DNA of 5,989 nucleotides from JBKHBQ01 sp046542305 (lineage in GTDB: Bacteria > Bacteroidota > Bacteroidia > Bacteroidales > 4484-276): positions 1-5,989 of the forward strand of contig JBKHBQ010000248.1 of the NCBI GenBank assembly GCA_046542305.1. The letters are read 5' to 3'. Each line of letters opens with the position of its first letter. The stretch's first letter is position 1. Positions 1 through 5,872 of the stretch are shown here, one piece after another. The notes beneath the pieces were generated by a model. That model did not search any database, had not been told where the DNA came from, and was given only the letters and a program-made list of their open reading frames with translations. A program made the translations under genes and the position numbers.

Positions 1-188
1 AGATGATTTGATTAGACATCATCAGTTCCCGCCGGCTGCAGGTAATTATATGTAGACGAAATTCCCACAGAAATGTAGTTTTTTTTCCTCATTATGAATA
101 TTTTAGGTTTTGCAGGATGGCAGGGCGGGCAAATTTTGCTTTGGCATGATATTATGGGTGAAGTAGCGGAAAATGAACTGTATACGAT
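1..188. other. Left-edge stretch without a confident gene
   Basis: No gene can be named here. On the plus strand a frame entering from the left edge is open for 17 codons and stops with TAG at 53-55, so it could be the tail of an upstream gene; the residues are not recognisable. On the minus strand two consecutive ATG codons at 22-20 and 19-17 could begin a gene leaving to the left. The two readings exclude each other and I cannot choose. A run of eight T lies at 79-86 with no convincing hairpin before it. The 94-192 short ORF and a possible promoter are listed separately. Confidence 0.3.
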
Positions 189-192
189 ATGA
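94..192 (+). CDS. Possible 32-codon small ORF overlapping the EF-hand gene start
   Basis: An ATG at 94 opens a 32-codon frame that closes with TGA at 190-192. The next gene's ATG is at 189-191, giving the ATGA overlap typical of translationally coupled genes. The peptide begins MNILGFAGWQGGQ and ends in an acidic stretch before ELYTI; I recognise no family. The frame is closed upstream by TAG at 76-78. An ORF this short can easily arise by chance, and the candidate promoter at 109-138 lies inside it, which would argue against it. The overlap is the only real support. Confidence 0.2.
   Translation: MNILGFAGWQGGQILLWHDIMGEVAENELYTI
109..138 (+). promoter_or_regulatory. Weak Bacteroidota-type promoter candidate for the EF-hand gene
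   Basis: TTTG at 109-112 is followed after 18 bp by AAATTTTG at 131-138, one mismatch from the TAnnTTTG -7 consensus. This would place transcription start near 145, about 44 nt before the ATG at 189. Matches of this quality are common in AT-rich DNA, so this is suggestive only. Confidence 0.25.
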
Positions 193-461
193 AAAGCAGA
201 AAAACCATGTTATCACCGGAATCTTCAGGAAGATTGAAAAGGATCGTTTTCCTGCTCACGGCTGCTTTCGCGGTATCCTCTGAATTTTCCGGTGCACTGT
301 ACTACACCGGCTATTTTAAGGCATATGATTATGATTTCGACGGATACATGAGTCGGGACGAACTGGCCGAACATGTATTCGAAACCTGGGATTTATACGA
401 TAACGTGGTGCTCAACAGAAACGAATACAGAAATTTCGATTTTAATTACGCCGACTTATGA
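189..461 (+). CDS. Small membrane-anchored or secreted EF-hand protein, possibly 3'-truncated
   Basis: The 90-residue product has a basic N-terminus and one hydrophobic stretch at about residues 19-40, which could be a signal anchor or an uncleaved signal peptide, so the rest probably lies outside the inner membrane. Residues 47-58 form a canonical EF-hand calcium loop: D47, D49, D51, G52 and E58 fill positions 1, 3, 5, 6 and 12. Residues 68-79 form a second, degenerate loop with D68, N72 and E79 kept but the glycine missing. Two loops 21 residues apart suggest a paired EF-hand. The protein stops at residue 90, exactly where a third loop would begin, and a shifted frame continues in a similar way (see findings). 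No Shine-Dalgarno is visible; ATG 207 is an alternative start. Ca2+ binding is inferred from the motif; no partner or substrate is evident. Confidence 0.6.
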   Translation: MKSRKTMLSPESSGRLKRIVFLLTAAFAVSSEFSGALYYTGYFKAYDYDFDGYMSRDELAEHVFETWDLYDNVVLNRNEYRNFDFNYADL

Positions 462-502
462 CAACTTGAATCACTACTTTGAACAGATCAGGTGTTAATC
501 GA

Positions 503-534
503 CAAAGGCTTTCTCTGCTTGGGGAAGGCCTTTG
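503..534 (+). terminator. Strong hairpin, probable terminator of the EF-hand gene
   Basis: CAAAGGC at 503-509 pairs perfectly with GCCTTTG at 528-534. The arms continue inward through seven more pairs, three of them G-U, to a GCTT loop, giving a stem of about 14 bp. It is followed by CTTTTG, a short U-tract. The G-U pairs become C-A mismatches on the other strand and no T-run follows in that direction, so the element is oriented to end plus-strand transcription 42 nt after the stop at 461. Confidence 0.5.
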
Positions 535-554
535 CTTTTGCAGGAATTTTCTAT

Positions 555-580
555 TAACGCAAAGCTGCACTGCTGCGTTA
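555..580 (-). repeat. Inverted repeat overlapping the PEtn-transferase stop codon
   Basis: TAACGCA (555-561) and TGCGTTA (574-580) are perfect 7-bp arms around a 12-nt spacer. The right arm contains the TAA stop of the minus-strand gene. It could act as a weak 3'-end hairpin for that transcript, but no T-run follows on the minus strand, so I do not call it an intrinsic terminator. Confidence 0.35.
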
Positions 581-2227
581 CCTGGGGATTGATGCGCCCG
601 GCTTCAAATCATAATCCTTTCCATCCTCGAGGATTCTTTTGCGGTTAGCATTGAAATTGTCATGGAAGATGCTTCGCTGCTTAAGAAAATAACCCGTATT
701 AATTCTGTTCAGATCGATCACTGCATGGAAAAGATCATCAGCCACAAAGGGTTTATGAGTATGCTGCTTCATAACCAACACCTTTTCAGGATATCTGTCA
801 TGGTATGCACCGGAAAGCCATAGCACAAAAGGAATTTCAACATTCGATGCGGGCATGTCGCCTGAATAATCATGACCGGCCCTGTCGAGTTCATCGTAAA
901 CGTTTTCGCCGTGATCAGACAGGTAAACTGCCGTAGCCAGCCGGCCTCCTGCTACCTCTGCATGACCTGCGAGCATGGTCAATAAACTATCCACAATAAA
1001 ATCGCTGTATAATCTGGAATTATCATATTCTGCGCGGGTTCGTTCCACCTTTCCTTTTCCGCTGAATCTTTCAAATTGTGATGGATATCTTTTGTAATAG
1101 GCCGAGTGACTTCCCATTAAATGCAGCACGATAAACTTATTCATGGCCGGGCTTTCAAGTGCTTCAGCAAAAGGTTCGAATACTTTCGAATCCCAGGAAG
1201 TGGTGAGGGTGGCTTCCATGGAAGTATTGGTGGTGGTGTTCACGAAAATCAAATGATCTGCCTGGCTGGCAAAAACCGAAACAAGGTTTTCCCATATGCC
1301 CATCGGCGGCTGGTTTGAGATCCACCAGGTTTCGAATCCCGCCGAATGGAACACATCCATAAGATCGATACTTTCATCAACGGTTTTATAGTTTTCAAGG
1401 TTCGATTCGGACATGATCGACAACACCGACTGGATGGTGTTGGAATAAGGCGCTACCACATTATCGAATATGATAATATCGTCACGGCTTTCCAGCCTTG
1501 GGTTGGTTTGCCGGTGATAACCGTACAGCGACATATGCCTGCGGCTTGCCGATTCCCCCAGGATCAGCACAAAGGTTTGTCCGGCAGCGCCGATCTCCGT
1601 TTCTGCATCCACTTTTTCGGGTTTTATGTCCTTTTTTAGCTCCCGGTACAGATCCAACTGACCGGCAAATGAAAAAACAACCTTACCCATTTGCGGTACG
1701 CCCTTGCGCACCAATCTGCCGTTAAGGGCATTTTCAAAAATAAAAACCAGGGAAATCAACAGCAATAAAACCGACAGATATGGTTTCAGCCTGAAATGAC
1801 GATAATGCGGCGGATGCCTGAAAACATAAACCGTCAGGAAAATATAGGGAATGAGAATCAGCAGGCCGAATGAAGCTTTCAGGTTCAGGAATTCAACGGC
1901 CTCCTGCATGTTGGAATTGGAAATTACCAGGATGCTCGTTACGGTCAGCGGACCGCCGCTGATGAGCCAGTGACTGATTTCGATGATTCCTAATACAAAG
2001 AAAAGAATGGTGGCAAACCGAAAGAATCCCCTGCTTTTAAGGAGGGCGGCCGGAATGGTAAAAAGCTGCAACCAGATCAGGTTTATGATAATCTCGCGGC
2101 TGTTTACGAGTTCGTGATTTATGATCAGACCGACCAAAAACGGGGTGAATACCAGCAGAAGTAATGCCGGAGGGAATACTTCTCCCGGAAACCTGCGTAT
2201 TTCTCTGCTCTTTGTCATGACACCCAT
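578..2227 (-). CDS. Phosphoethanolamine transferase, CptA/EptA-type sulfatase-fold membrane enzyme
   Basis: The 549-residue protein has about five N-terminal membrane helices (roughly 18-37, 45-63, 69-88, 118-136, 149-168) and a C-terminal alkaline-phosphatase/sulfatase-fold domain from about 215, the layout of PEtn transferases. Visible catalytic positions are E225 in GES, T264 in SNT (expected nucleophile that carries phosphoethanolamine), H369 and H374 in HLMGSH, D438-H439 in SDHGE, and H452. The HLMGSH...YYKRYP stretch and the later SRLYSDF are closest to the CptA/OpgE branch. The family moves phosphoethanolamine from phosphatidylethanolamine to lipid A, LPS core or periplasmic glucans on the outer face of the inner membrane; the acceptor here is unknown. 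The start is six bp after the preceding gene's stop, so the two are almost surely co-transcribed; ATG at codon 4 (2218) is an alternative. Length is normal for the family. Confidence 0.88.
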   Translation of the reverse strand: MGVMTKSREIRRFPGEVFPPALLLLVFTPFLVGLIINHELVNSREIIINLIWLQLFTIPAALLKSRGFFRFATILFFVLGIIEISHWLISGGPLTVTSILVISNSNMQEAVEFLNLKASFGLLILIPYIFLTVYVFRHPPHYRHFRLKPYLSVLLLLISLVFIFENALNGRLVRKGVPQMGKVVFSFAGQLDLYRELKKDIKPEKVDAETEIGAAGQTFVLILGESASRRHMSLYGYHRQTNPRLESRDDIIIFDNVVAPYSNTIQSVLSIMSESNLENYKTVDESIDLMDVFHSAGFETWWISNQPPMGIWENLVSVFASQADHLIFVNTTTNTSMEATLTTSWDSKVFEPFAEALESPAMNKFIVLHLMGSHSAYYKRYPSQFERFSGKGKVERTRAEYDNSRLYSDFIVDSLLTMLAGHAEVAGGRLATAVYLSDHGENVYDELDRAGHDYSGDMPASNVEIPFVLWLSGAYHDRYPEKVLVMKQHTHKPFVADDLFHAVIDLNRINTGYFLKQRSIFHDNFNANRKRILEDGKDYDLKPGASIPR

Positions 2228-2233
2228 TGCGCC

Positions 2234-2974
2234 TTAAAACGGCATGAGCAGCACCTCAGTATTTTCATCCGTGAGAATTTCATACAAAAGTAGCCTTGCC
2301 CTTATTTTATTCACTGATCCGTACACCGTAAACCAGAACAACTTTTTTTGATTCGGAAAATATTGGTTCAAAACCGGATAATCTTTAAACTCCGTCGAAA
2401 TAAAATCTACGGGAAAATTTTCAAGGCTATTGCCAATCTGCCCGGCTACTGGTTCTAGTTCGTTCTGCTTAAGTAACGACAAACCCTGCGGCAGGTACCA
2501 GGAGGTAAGAAAGCCTTCGGTGCTGAATGCCCGCAGATGCCCGGGATGATCGGCTTCCACGATGATACGTTTCTTTTCGATGTTGAATTGCCTGGCAAGA
2601 TCTTTCAAATGCTGCACTGCGGCATCACGGTTCCGGCTGTTAAGGTTCTTAAAATCCAGCCAGAATTGAAGGGGGAATTCGCCGGCGGCGGTAAAATATT
2701 GTGCCAGTGTTAATCCCGAAGGCGGTTCAGGAGGATGGTGTACATCAAAATGCCCTTGGCCTTCCATGAAAACCACGTCCAGTTCCACACCCGGAAACTT
2801 TTGCCTGGCCATCCCGAGTTTATCTGTGCTGTTAGCCCTGTGGGCCCAGATCTTCTGATGGAAAAGAATTCTCAGCATTTGATTGGAAAACATCACAAAC
2901 CCCATCAGACCAAAAAGAATGATCAAAAAAGCCAATGGCTTTAGCAGGCGTGATCTTTTGCGTGTGTTCTTCAT
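2234..2974 (-). CDS. Membrane-anchored PLC-like/GDPD-superfamily phosphodiesterase (FAM151-like motifs)
   Basis: I chose ATG 2974 (246 residues); an in-frame GTG at 3004 would add ten hydrophobic residues before the natural basic n-region (MKNTRKRSR) and is less likely. Residue numbers below count from the GTG. A single membrane anchor at about 22-42 is followed by a domain facing the periplasm. The motifs are WAHRANS (H55), VELDV (E74, D76), FDVHHP (D87, H89, H90) and WLDFK (D117, K119). This His...ExD...His pattern is that of the glycerophosphodiesterase/PI-PLC-like TIM-barrel superfamily, where the acidic pair binds a divalent metal and the histidines do acid-base catalysis. WAHxxNS and HPP recall the FAM151/menorin branch. 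The substrate cannot be read from sequence; a phosphodiester lipid or modified glycan fits with the downstream PEtn transferase. Because a terminator closes the tRNA unit upstream, the promoter must lie within 2975-3053, where I see no good consensus. Confidence 0.68.
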   Translation of the reverse strand: MKNTRKRSRLLKPLAFLIILFGLMGFVMFSNQMLRILFHQKIWAHRANSTDKLGMARQKFPGVELDVVFMEGQGHFDVHHPPEPPSGLTLAQYFTAAGEFPLQFWLDFKNLNSRNRDAAVQHLKDLARQFNIEKKRIIVEADHPGHLRAFSTEGFLTSWYLPQGLSLLKQNELEPVAGQIGNSLENFPVDFISTEFKDYPVLNQYFPNQKKLFWFTVYGSVNKIRARLLLYEILTDENTEVLLMPF

Positions 2975-3053
2975 TGCGCTGCAAAAAAACAAAACTCTCG
3001 CCACATGGAGCTTATGATTTCCATTCGGCTATGGAAAAATATCGGCACATCAC

Positions 3054-3081
3054 AAAAAAAAGCCCGGCATTGCTGCCAGGC
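3054..3081 (-). terminator. Intrinsic terminator of the tRNA-fMet unit
   Basis: Read on the minus strand, 3081-3062 folds into an 8-bp stem (one G-U pair) closed by a GCAA tetraloop of the GNRA class and runs straight into eight T (3061-3054). This is a textbook rho-independent terminator, 11 nt after the tRNA 3' end. It separates the tRNA from the phosphodiesterase gene. Confidence 0.88.
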
Positions 3082-3092
3082 CTCTGATTCTG

Positions 3093-3164
<72 letters not shown>

Positions 3165-3181
3165 CTATTTTGTGATGTTTA

Positions 3182-3198
3182 TCCGTTTCAGAAACGGA
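3182..3198. repeat. Perfect 8-bp-arm palindrome in the tRNA leader
   Basis: TCCGTTTC and GAAACGGA flank a single central A (3190), a perfect inverted repeat of 17 bp. It sits at the predicted start of the tRNA transcript, about 18 nt before the mature 5' end, and upstream of the era promoter region. It could be an operator for a dimeric regulator or, less likely given the one-base centre, an RNA hairpin. Confidence 0.5.
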
Positions 3199-3199
3199 G

Positions 3200-3226
3200 T
3201 GCAAAGATATAATTTGTTTCTTTGCA
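3200..3226. repeat. Inverted repeat spanning the era/tRNA divergent promoter
   Basis: TGCAAAGA (3200-3207) and TCTTTGCA (3219-3226) are perfect 8-bp arms around an 11-bp AT-rich spacer containing TATAATTTG. Because each arm carries CTTTG on one strand, the repeat places near-identical -7-like boxes back to back. On the plus strand the candidates for era are ATAATTTG (3209-3216) and TTTCTTTG (3217-3224), each one mismatch from consensus and without a good -33 box. Confidence 0.45.
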
Positions 3227-3234
3227 AAACCAAA
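3202..3234 (-). promoter_or_regulatory. Bacteroidota-type promoter for tRNA-fMet
   Basis: On the minus strand, TATCTTTG (3209-3202) matches the TAnnTTTG -7 consensus perfectly, and TTTG (3234-3231) lies 21 bp upstream as the -33 element. A second TTTG at 3228-3225 is 15 bp away and less well placed. Transcription would start near 3195, about 30 nt before the tRNA. This promoter is one reason for assigning the window to Bacteroidota. Confidence 0.6.
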
Positions 3235-3250
3235 TTTTTTAAAAAAAATT

Positions 3251-4129
3251 ATGTCACACAAGGCCGGATTTGTAAGTATTCTTGGTAAGCCCAATGTCGG
3301 AAAGTCAACACTGATGAACGCTCTGGTGGGTGAAAAGCTTTCTGTGATCACCAATAAAGCACAGACAACAAGGCACCGGATAAAAGGAATTGTAAGCGGC
3401 GAAGACTTCCAGGTGGTGTTTTCTGACACGCCCGGCATCCTCGATCCTCACTATAAACTCCACGAAACAATGATGGCAGAGGTAGATCAGGCCATCACCG
3501 ATGCCGATGTAATTATTTACATGATTGAAATTGGCGAGAAAGAACCTGCCGAAAAAATCAAAACCCTTTTAAACACACAGGCCCAGCCTGTTTTGATCCT
3601 GATCAACAAAATCGACAAGGGCGACCAGGCCACCGCGCAGGCAGCCGTTGATATGTGGCAGGCAATGATTCCCGGCGCCGAGGTCATTCCTGTGTCGGCA
3701 CTTTACAACTTCAATACCGGCGGACTGCTCGAAAAAATTATCGGACACCTTCCGGAACACCCGGCCTTCTACCCCAAGGATGAACTTACCGACCGCAATA
3801 TGCGTTTCTTTGTTTCGGAAATTATCCGCGAGAAAATCCTGCTGCTTTACCGCAAGGAAGTGCCTTACTCCGTTGAGGTGGTTGTTGACCAGTTTAAGGA
3901 AGAGGAGAAGATCACCCGCATTTCGGCATTTATTTACGTGGCCCGCGAAAGCCAGAAAATCATCATCATCGGTAAGGATGGCAAGGCCATCAAAGAGCTG
4001 GGAACACAGGCACGTAAAGACATTGAGGATTTTATTGGGCAGAAAGTGTTTCTGGAGCTAAGCGTGAAGGTCGACAAAGACTGGCGCAATAATGAGCAGT
4101 CGCTCAATCGTTTTGGCTATCAGATGTAA
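3251..4129 (+). CDS. era: GTPase Era, 30S ribosomal subunit assembly factor
   Basis: The 292-residue protein has the full Era architecture and usual length. An N-terminal GTPase domain carries G1 GKPNVGKS (12-19), G2 TT (39-40), G3 DTPG (59-62), G4 NKID (119-122) and G5 SA (149-150). The C-terminal KH domain (about 195-285) carries GKDG (241-244) within the RNA-binding helix-turn-helix and a KDWRNNE tail typical of Bacteroidota Era. Era binds the 3' end of 16S rRNA and acts in 30S maturation, cycling between cytosol and membrane. The ATG at 3251 follows a strongly AT-rich leader with no Shine-Dalgarno, as expected in this phylum. It is the first gene of a plus-strand operon; der follows after 39 bp. 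It diverges from the initiator tRNA, sharing about 86 bp of promoter DNA. Confidence 0.97.
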   Translation: MSHKAGFVSILGKPNVGKSTLMNALVGEKLSVITNKAQTTRHRIKGIVSGEDFQVVFSDTPGILDPHYKLHETMMAEVDQAITDADVIIYMIEIGEKEPAEKIKTLLNTQAQPVLILINKIDKGDQATAQAAVDMWQAMIPGAEVIPVSALYNFNTGGLLEKIIGHLPEHPAFYPKDELTDRNMRFFVSEIIREKILLLYRKEVPYSVEVVVDQFKEEEKITRISAFIYVARESQKIIIIGKDGKAIKELGTQARKDIEDFIGQKVFLELSVKVDKDWRNNEQSLNRFGYQM

Positions 4130-4168
4130 TTTTGTAATCTTACCCTAACCTGACAACATCAAAAAATA

Positions 4169-5473
4169 ATGACAAATATACTGGCAATTGTAGGAAGGCC
4201 TAATGTGGGCAAATCGACCCTGTTTAACCGGCTGGCCGGACAACGGCAGGCGATCGTGGAAGAGACCAGCGGAGTAACCCGCGACCGGCACTACGGCAAA
4301 AGCGACTGGAACGGGATCGGCTTTTCGATTATCGATACCGGCGGCTATGTGGTGGGTTCCGAAGATATTTTCGAAGAGGAAATCCGCAAGCAGGTGGACC
4401 TGGCCATTGGCGAAGCCGATGTGATCCTGTTCGTGGTGGATGCCCGTGACGGGGTGTCGGCACTCGACAAGGACGTGGCCGATATCCTGCGGCGATCAAA
4501 GAAGCCTGTGGTGGTAGCTGCAAACAAAGTAGACAGTTCGCGCCAGGTAAACGATGCCATGGAATTTTACGAGCTGGGCCTTGAAAAGATTTTCTCCATC
4601 TCGGCCATTAATGGCAGCGGGACCGGCGACATGCTCGACGAAATTTGCAAACATTTTCAAAAGGATGTTAAGGAAGAAGAATCCGAACTGCCAAAATTTG
4701 CAGTGGTCGGAAGGCCTAACGTGGGCAAATCTTCGCTGATTAACGCACTTATCGGCAAGGATCGCAATATTGTAACCGATATTCCCGGTACTACCCGCGA
4801 TTCGATCAACACCCGCTACAACAGTTTTGGCTTCGATTTCGAACTGGTCGACACGGCGGGGCTGCGTAAGAAATCAAAGGTGTATGAAGATATCGAATTT
4901 TATTCGGTGATGCGCTCTGTCAGGGCCATCGAGTACAGCGACGTTTGCATCCTGATGATCGATGCCACACAAGGGTTCGAAAGCCAGGATATGAACATCC
5001 TTCACCTGATTGAAAAGAACAGGAAATCGCTGGTGATGGTGGTCAACAAATGGGACCTGATCGAGAAAACGGCCAACACGCACCTGGAATTTGAACAGGA
5101 CATCAAAAAGAAAACCGCACCATTCACTGATTACCAGATCGTTTTTACATCGGTCCTCACAAAACAACGCATTTTAAAGGTGCTTGAAACCGCTACCGAA
5201 GCTTTTCAAAGCAAAACCCGTCGCATTTCCACGTCAAAGCTCAATGATATTCTGCTTCCTGTAATCGAACAAACACCGCCGCCTGTGGTAAAGGGTAAGC
5301 ACATCAAGGTTAAATATATCACGCAATTGCCCACTCCTTTTCCGGCATTTGCTTTCTACTGCAACCTGCCGCAGTATGTCCGGGAACCTTACATGCGCTT
5401 TGTTGAAAACCAGTTGCGATCGCGGTTTAATTTTACAGGAATGCCAATACAAATCTACTTCAGAAAAAAATAG
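4169..5473 (+). CDS. der: GTPase Der (EngA), 50S ribosomal subunit assembly factor
   Basis: The 434-residue protein carries two tandem GTPase domains and a C-terminal KH-like domain, the unique Der layout. Domain 1: GRPNVGKS (9-16), DTGG (56-59), NKVD (119-122), SA (145-146). An acidic linker (about 165-173) leads to domain 2: GRPNVGKS (181-188), DTAG (228-231), NKWD (293-296), and a G5 motif reading TSV (327-329) where many Der proteins have SA. That change looks usual for Bacteroidota. The KH-like domain runs from about 350 to the end. Der is an essential 50S biogenesis factor that binds 23S rRNA-containing particles. It lies 39 bp after era and 4 bp before hslR, so the three are probably co-transcribed. 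The two P-loop coding stretches are nearly identical at DNA level. Confidence 0.97.
   Translation: MTNILAIVGRPNVGKSTLFNRLAGQRQAIVEETSGVTRDRHYGKSDWNGIGFSIIDTGGYVVGSEDIFEEEIRKQVDLAIGEADVILFVVDARDGVSALDKDVADILRRSKKPVVVAANKVDSSRQVNDAMEFYELGLEKIFSISAINGSGTGDMLDEICKHFQKDVKEEESELPKFAVVGRPNVGKSSLINALIGKDRNIVTDIPGTTRDSINTRYNSFGFDFELVDTAGLRKKSKVYEDIEFYSVMRSVRAIEYSDVCILMIDATQGFESQDMNILHLIEKNRKSLVMVVNKWDLIEKTANTHLEFEQDIKKKTAPFTDYQIVFTSVLTKQRILKVLETATEAFQSKTRRISTSKLNDILLPVIEQTPPPVVKGKHIKVKYITQLPTPFPAFAFYCNLPQYVREPYMRFVENQLRSRFNFTGMPIQIYFRKK
4193..4215 (+). repeat. P-loop coding repeat, copy 1 (der domain 1)
   Basis: This 23-nt stretch encoding the first P-loop of der matches positions 4709-4731 (second P-loop) at 22 of 23 bases. 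The match extends across synonymous positions, beyond what the shared protein motif requires. Confidence 0.7.
4709..4731 (+). repeat. P-loop coding repeat, copy 2 (der domain 2)
   Basis: This is the partner of the repeat at 4193-4215. The only difference is a T/C third-base change in the Asn codon of GRPNVGKS. Confidence 0.7.
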
Positions 5474-5477
5474 TCCT

Positions 5478-5858
5478 ATGGACGAAAACGTAAGGATAGA
5501 CAAATGGCTATGGGCTGTCCGGGTTTTTAAAACACGCAGCCAGGCATCCGAAGCCTGCCGCTCGGGCAAGGTGGAAATAGATGGCCAGGAAGTGAAACCC
5601 TCGCGCGAAGTCAGGCATGGAGATGAAGTAAAAATAAAGATAAGCCAGCATTTCACACGAACGCTCAAGGTGTTGCAGATTCTGAGCAATCGTGTAGGTG
5701 CCAAGCTGGTACCCGAATACGCCGAAGATCTCACTTCGGAAGAAGAATACAACAGGTTGAAAAAGTACAACGAACTGAACTGGGAAAAACGCGATCGCGG
5801 CCTGGGCAGGCCCACCAAAAAAGAACGCCGCGACATAAACCGACTTAAGGATTTGTAA
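5478..5858 (+). CDS. hslR: S4-domain RNA-binding protein, Hsp15 (HslR) family
   Basis: The 126-residue protein starts with an S4 RNA-binding domain at about residues 4-55 (RIDKWLWAVRVFKTRSQA, then GKVEIDGQEVKPS). It ends in a highly basic tail with RPTKKERRD (111-119), the signature tail of Hsp15 proteins. Length is close to E. coli Hsp15 (133). Hsp15 binds free 50S subunits that still carry peptidyl-tRNA after abortive translation and helps recycle them; this role is inferred from family. I chose ATG 5478, 4 bp after the der stop; the frame is open further upstream to 5349, but that part lies inside der and lacks S4 homology. The close spacing suggests translational coupling with der. Its place behind era and der fits a ribosome-quality role. 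Confidence 0.88.
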   Translation: MDENVRIDKWLWAVRVFKTRSQASEACRSGKVEIDGQEVKPSREVRHGDEVKIKISQHFTRTLKVLQILSNRVGAKLVPEYAEDLTSEEEYNRLKKYNELNWEKRDRGLGRPTKKERRDINRLKDL

Positions 5859-5872
5859 AACACCAAACCACC

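Noticed and set aside
79..86. T8 run as an intrinsic terminator of a gene left of the window
   Set aside because: No stable hairpin precedes it on the plus strand.
1121..1725. Plus-strand open frames opposite the PEtn transferase
   Set aside because: They are antisense to conserved catalytic regions, show no family features and have no start signals.
2975..3004. Longer start (GTG at 3004) for the phosphodiesterase gene
   Set aside because: It adds a hydrophobic ten-residue stretch before a natural basic n-region, uses a GTG codon, and ATG 2974 gives a typical signal anchor.
4127..4134. TAATTTTG, a perfect TAnnTTTG match at the era stop codon, as an internal promoter for der
   Set aside because: The nearest TTTG upstream (4112-4115) is only 11 bp away, too close for a -33 element; era-der read-through is simpler.
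5349..5477. Upstream in-frame extension of the S4-domain gene into der
   Set aside because: The extra 43 residues lie wholly in der coding sequence and have no S4 character; Hsp15 homology begins at the ATG at 5478.
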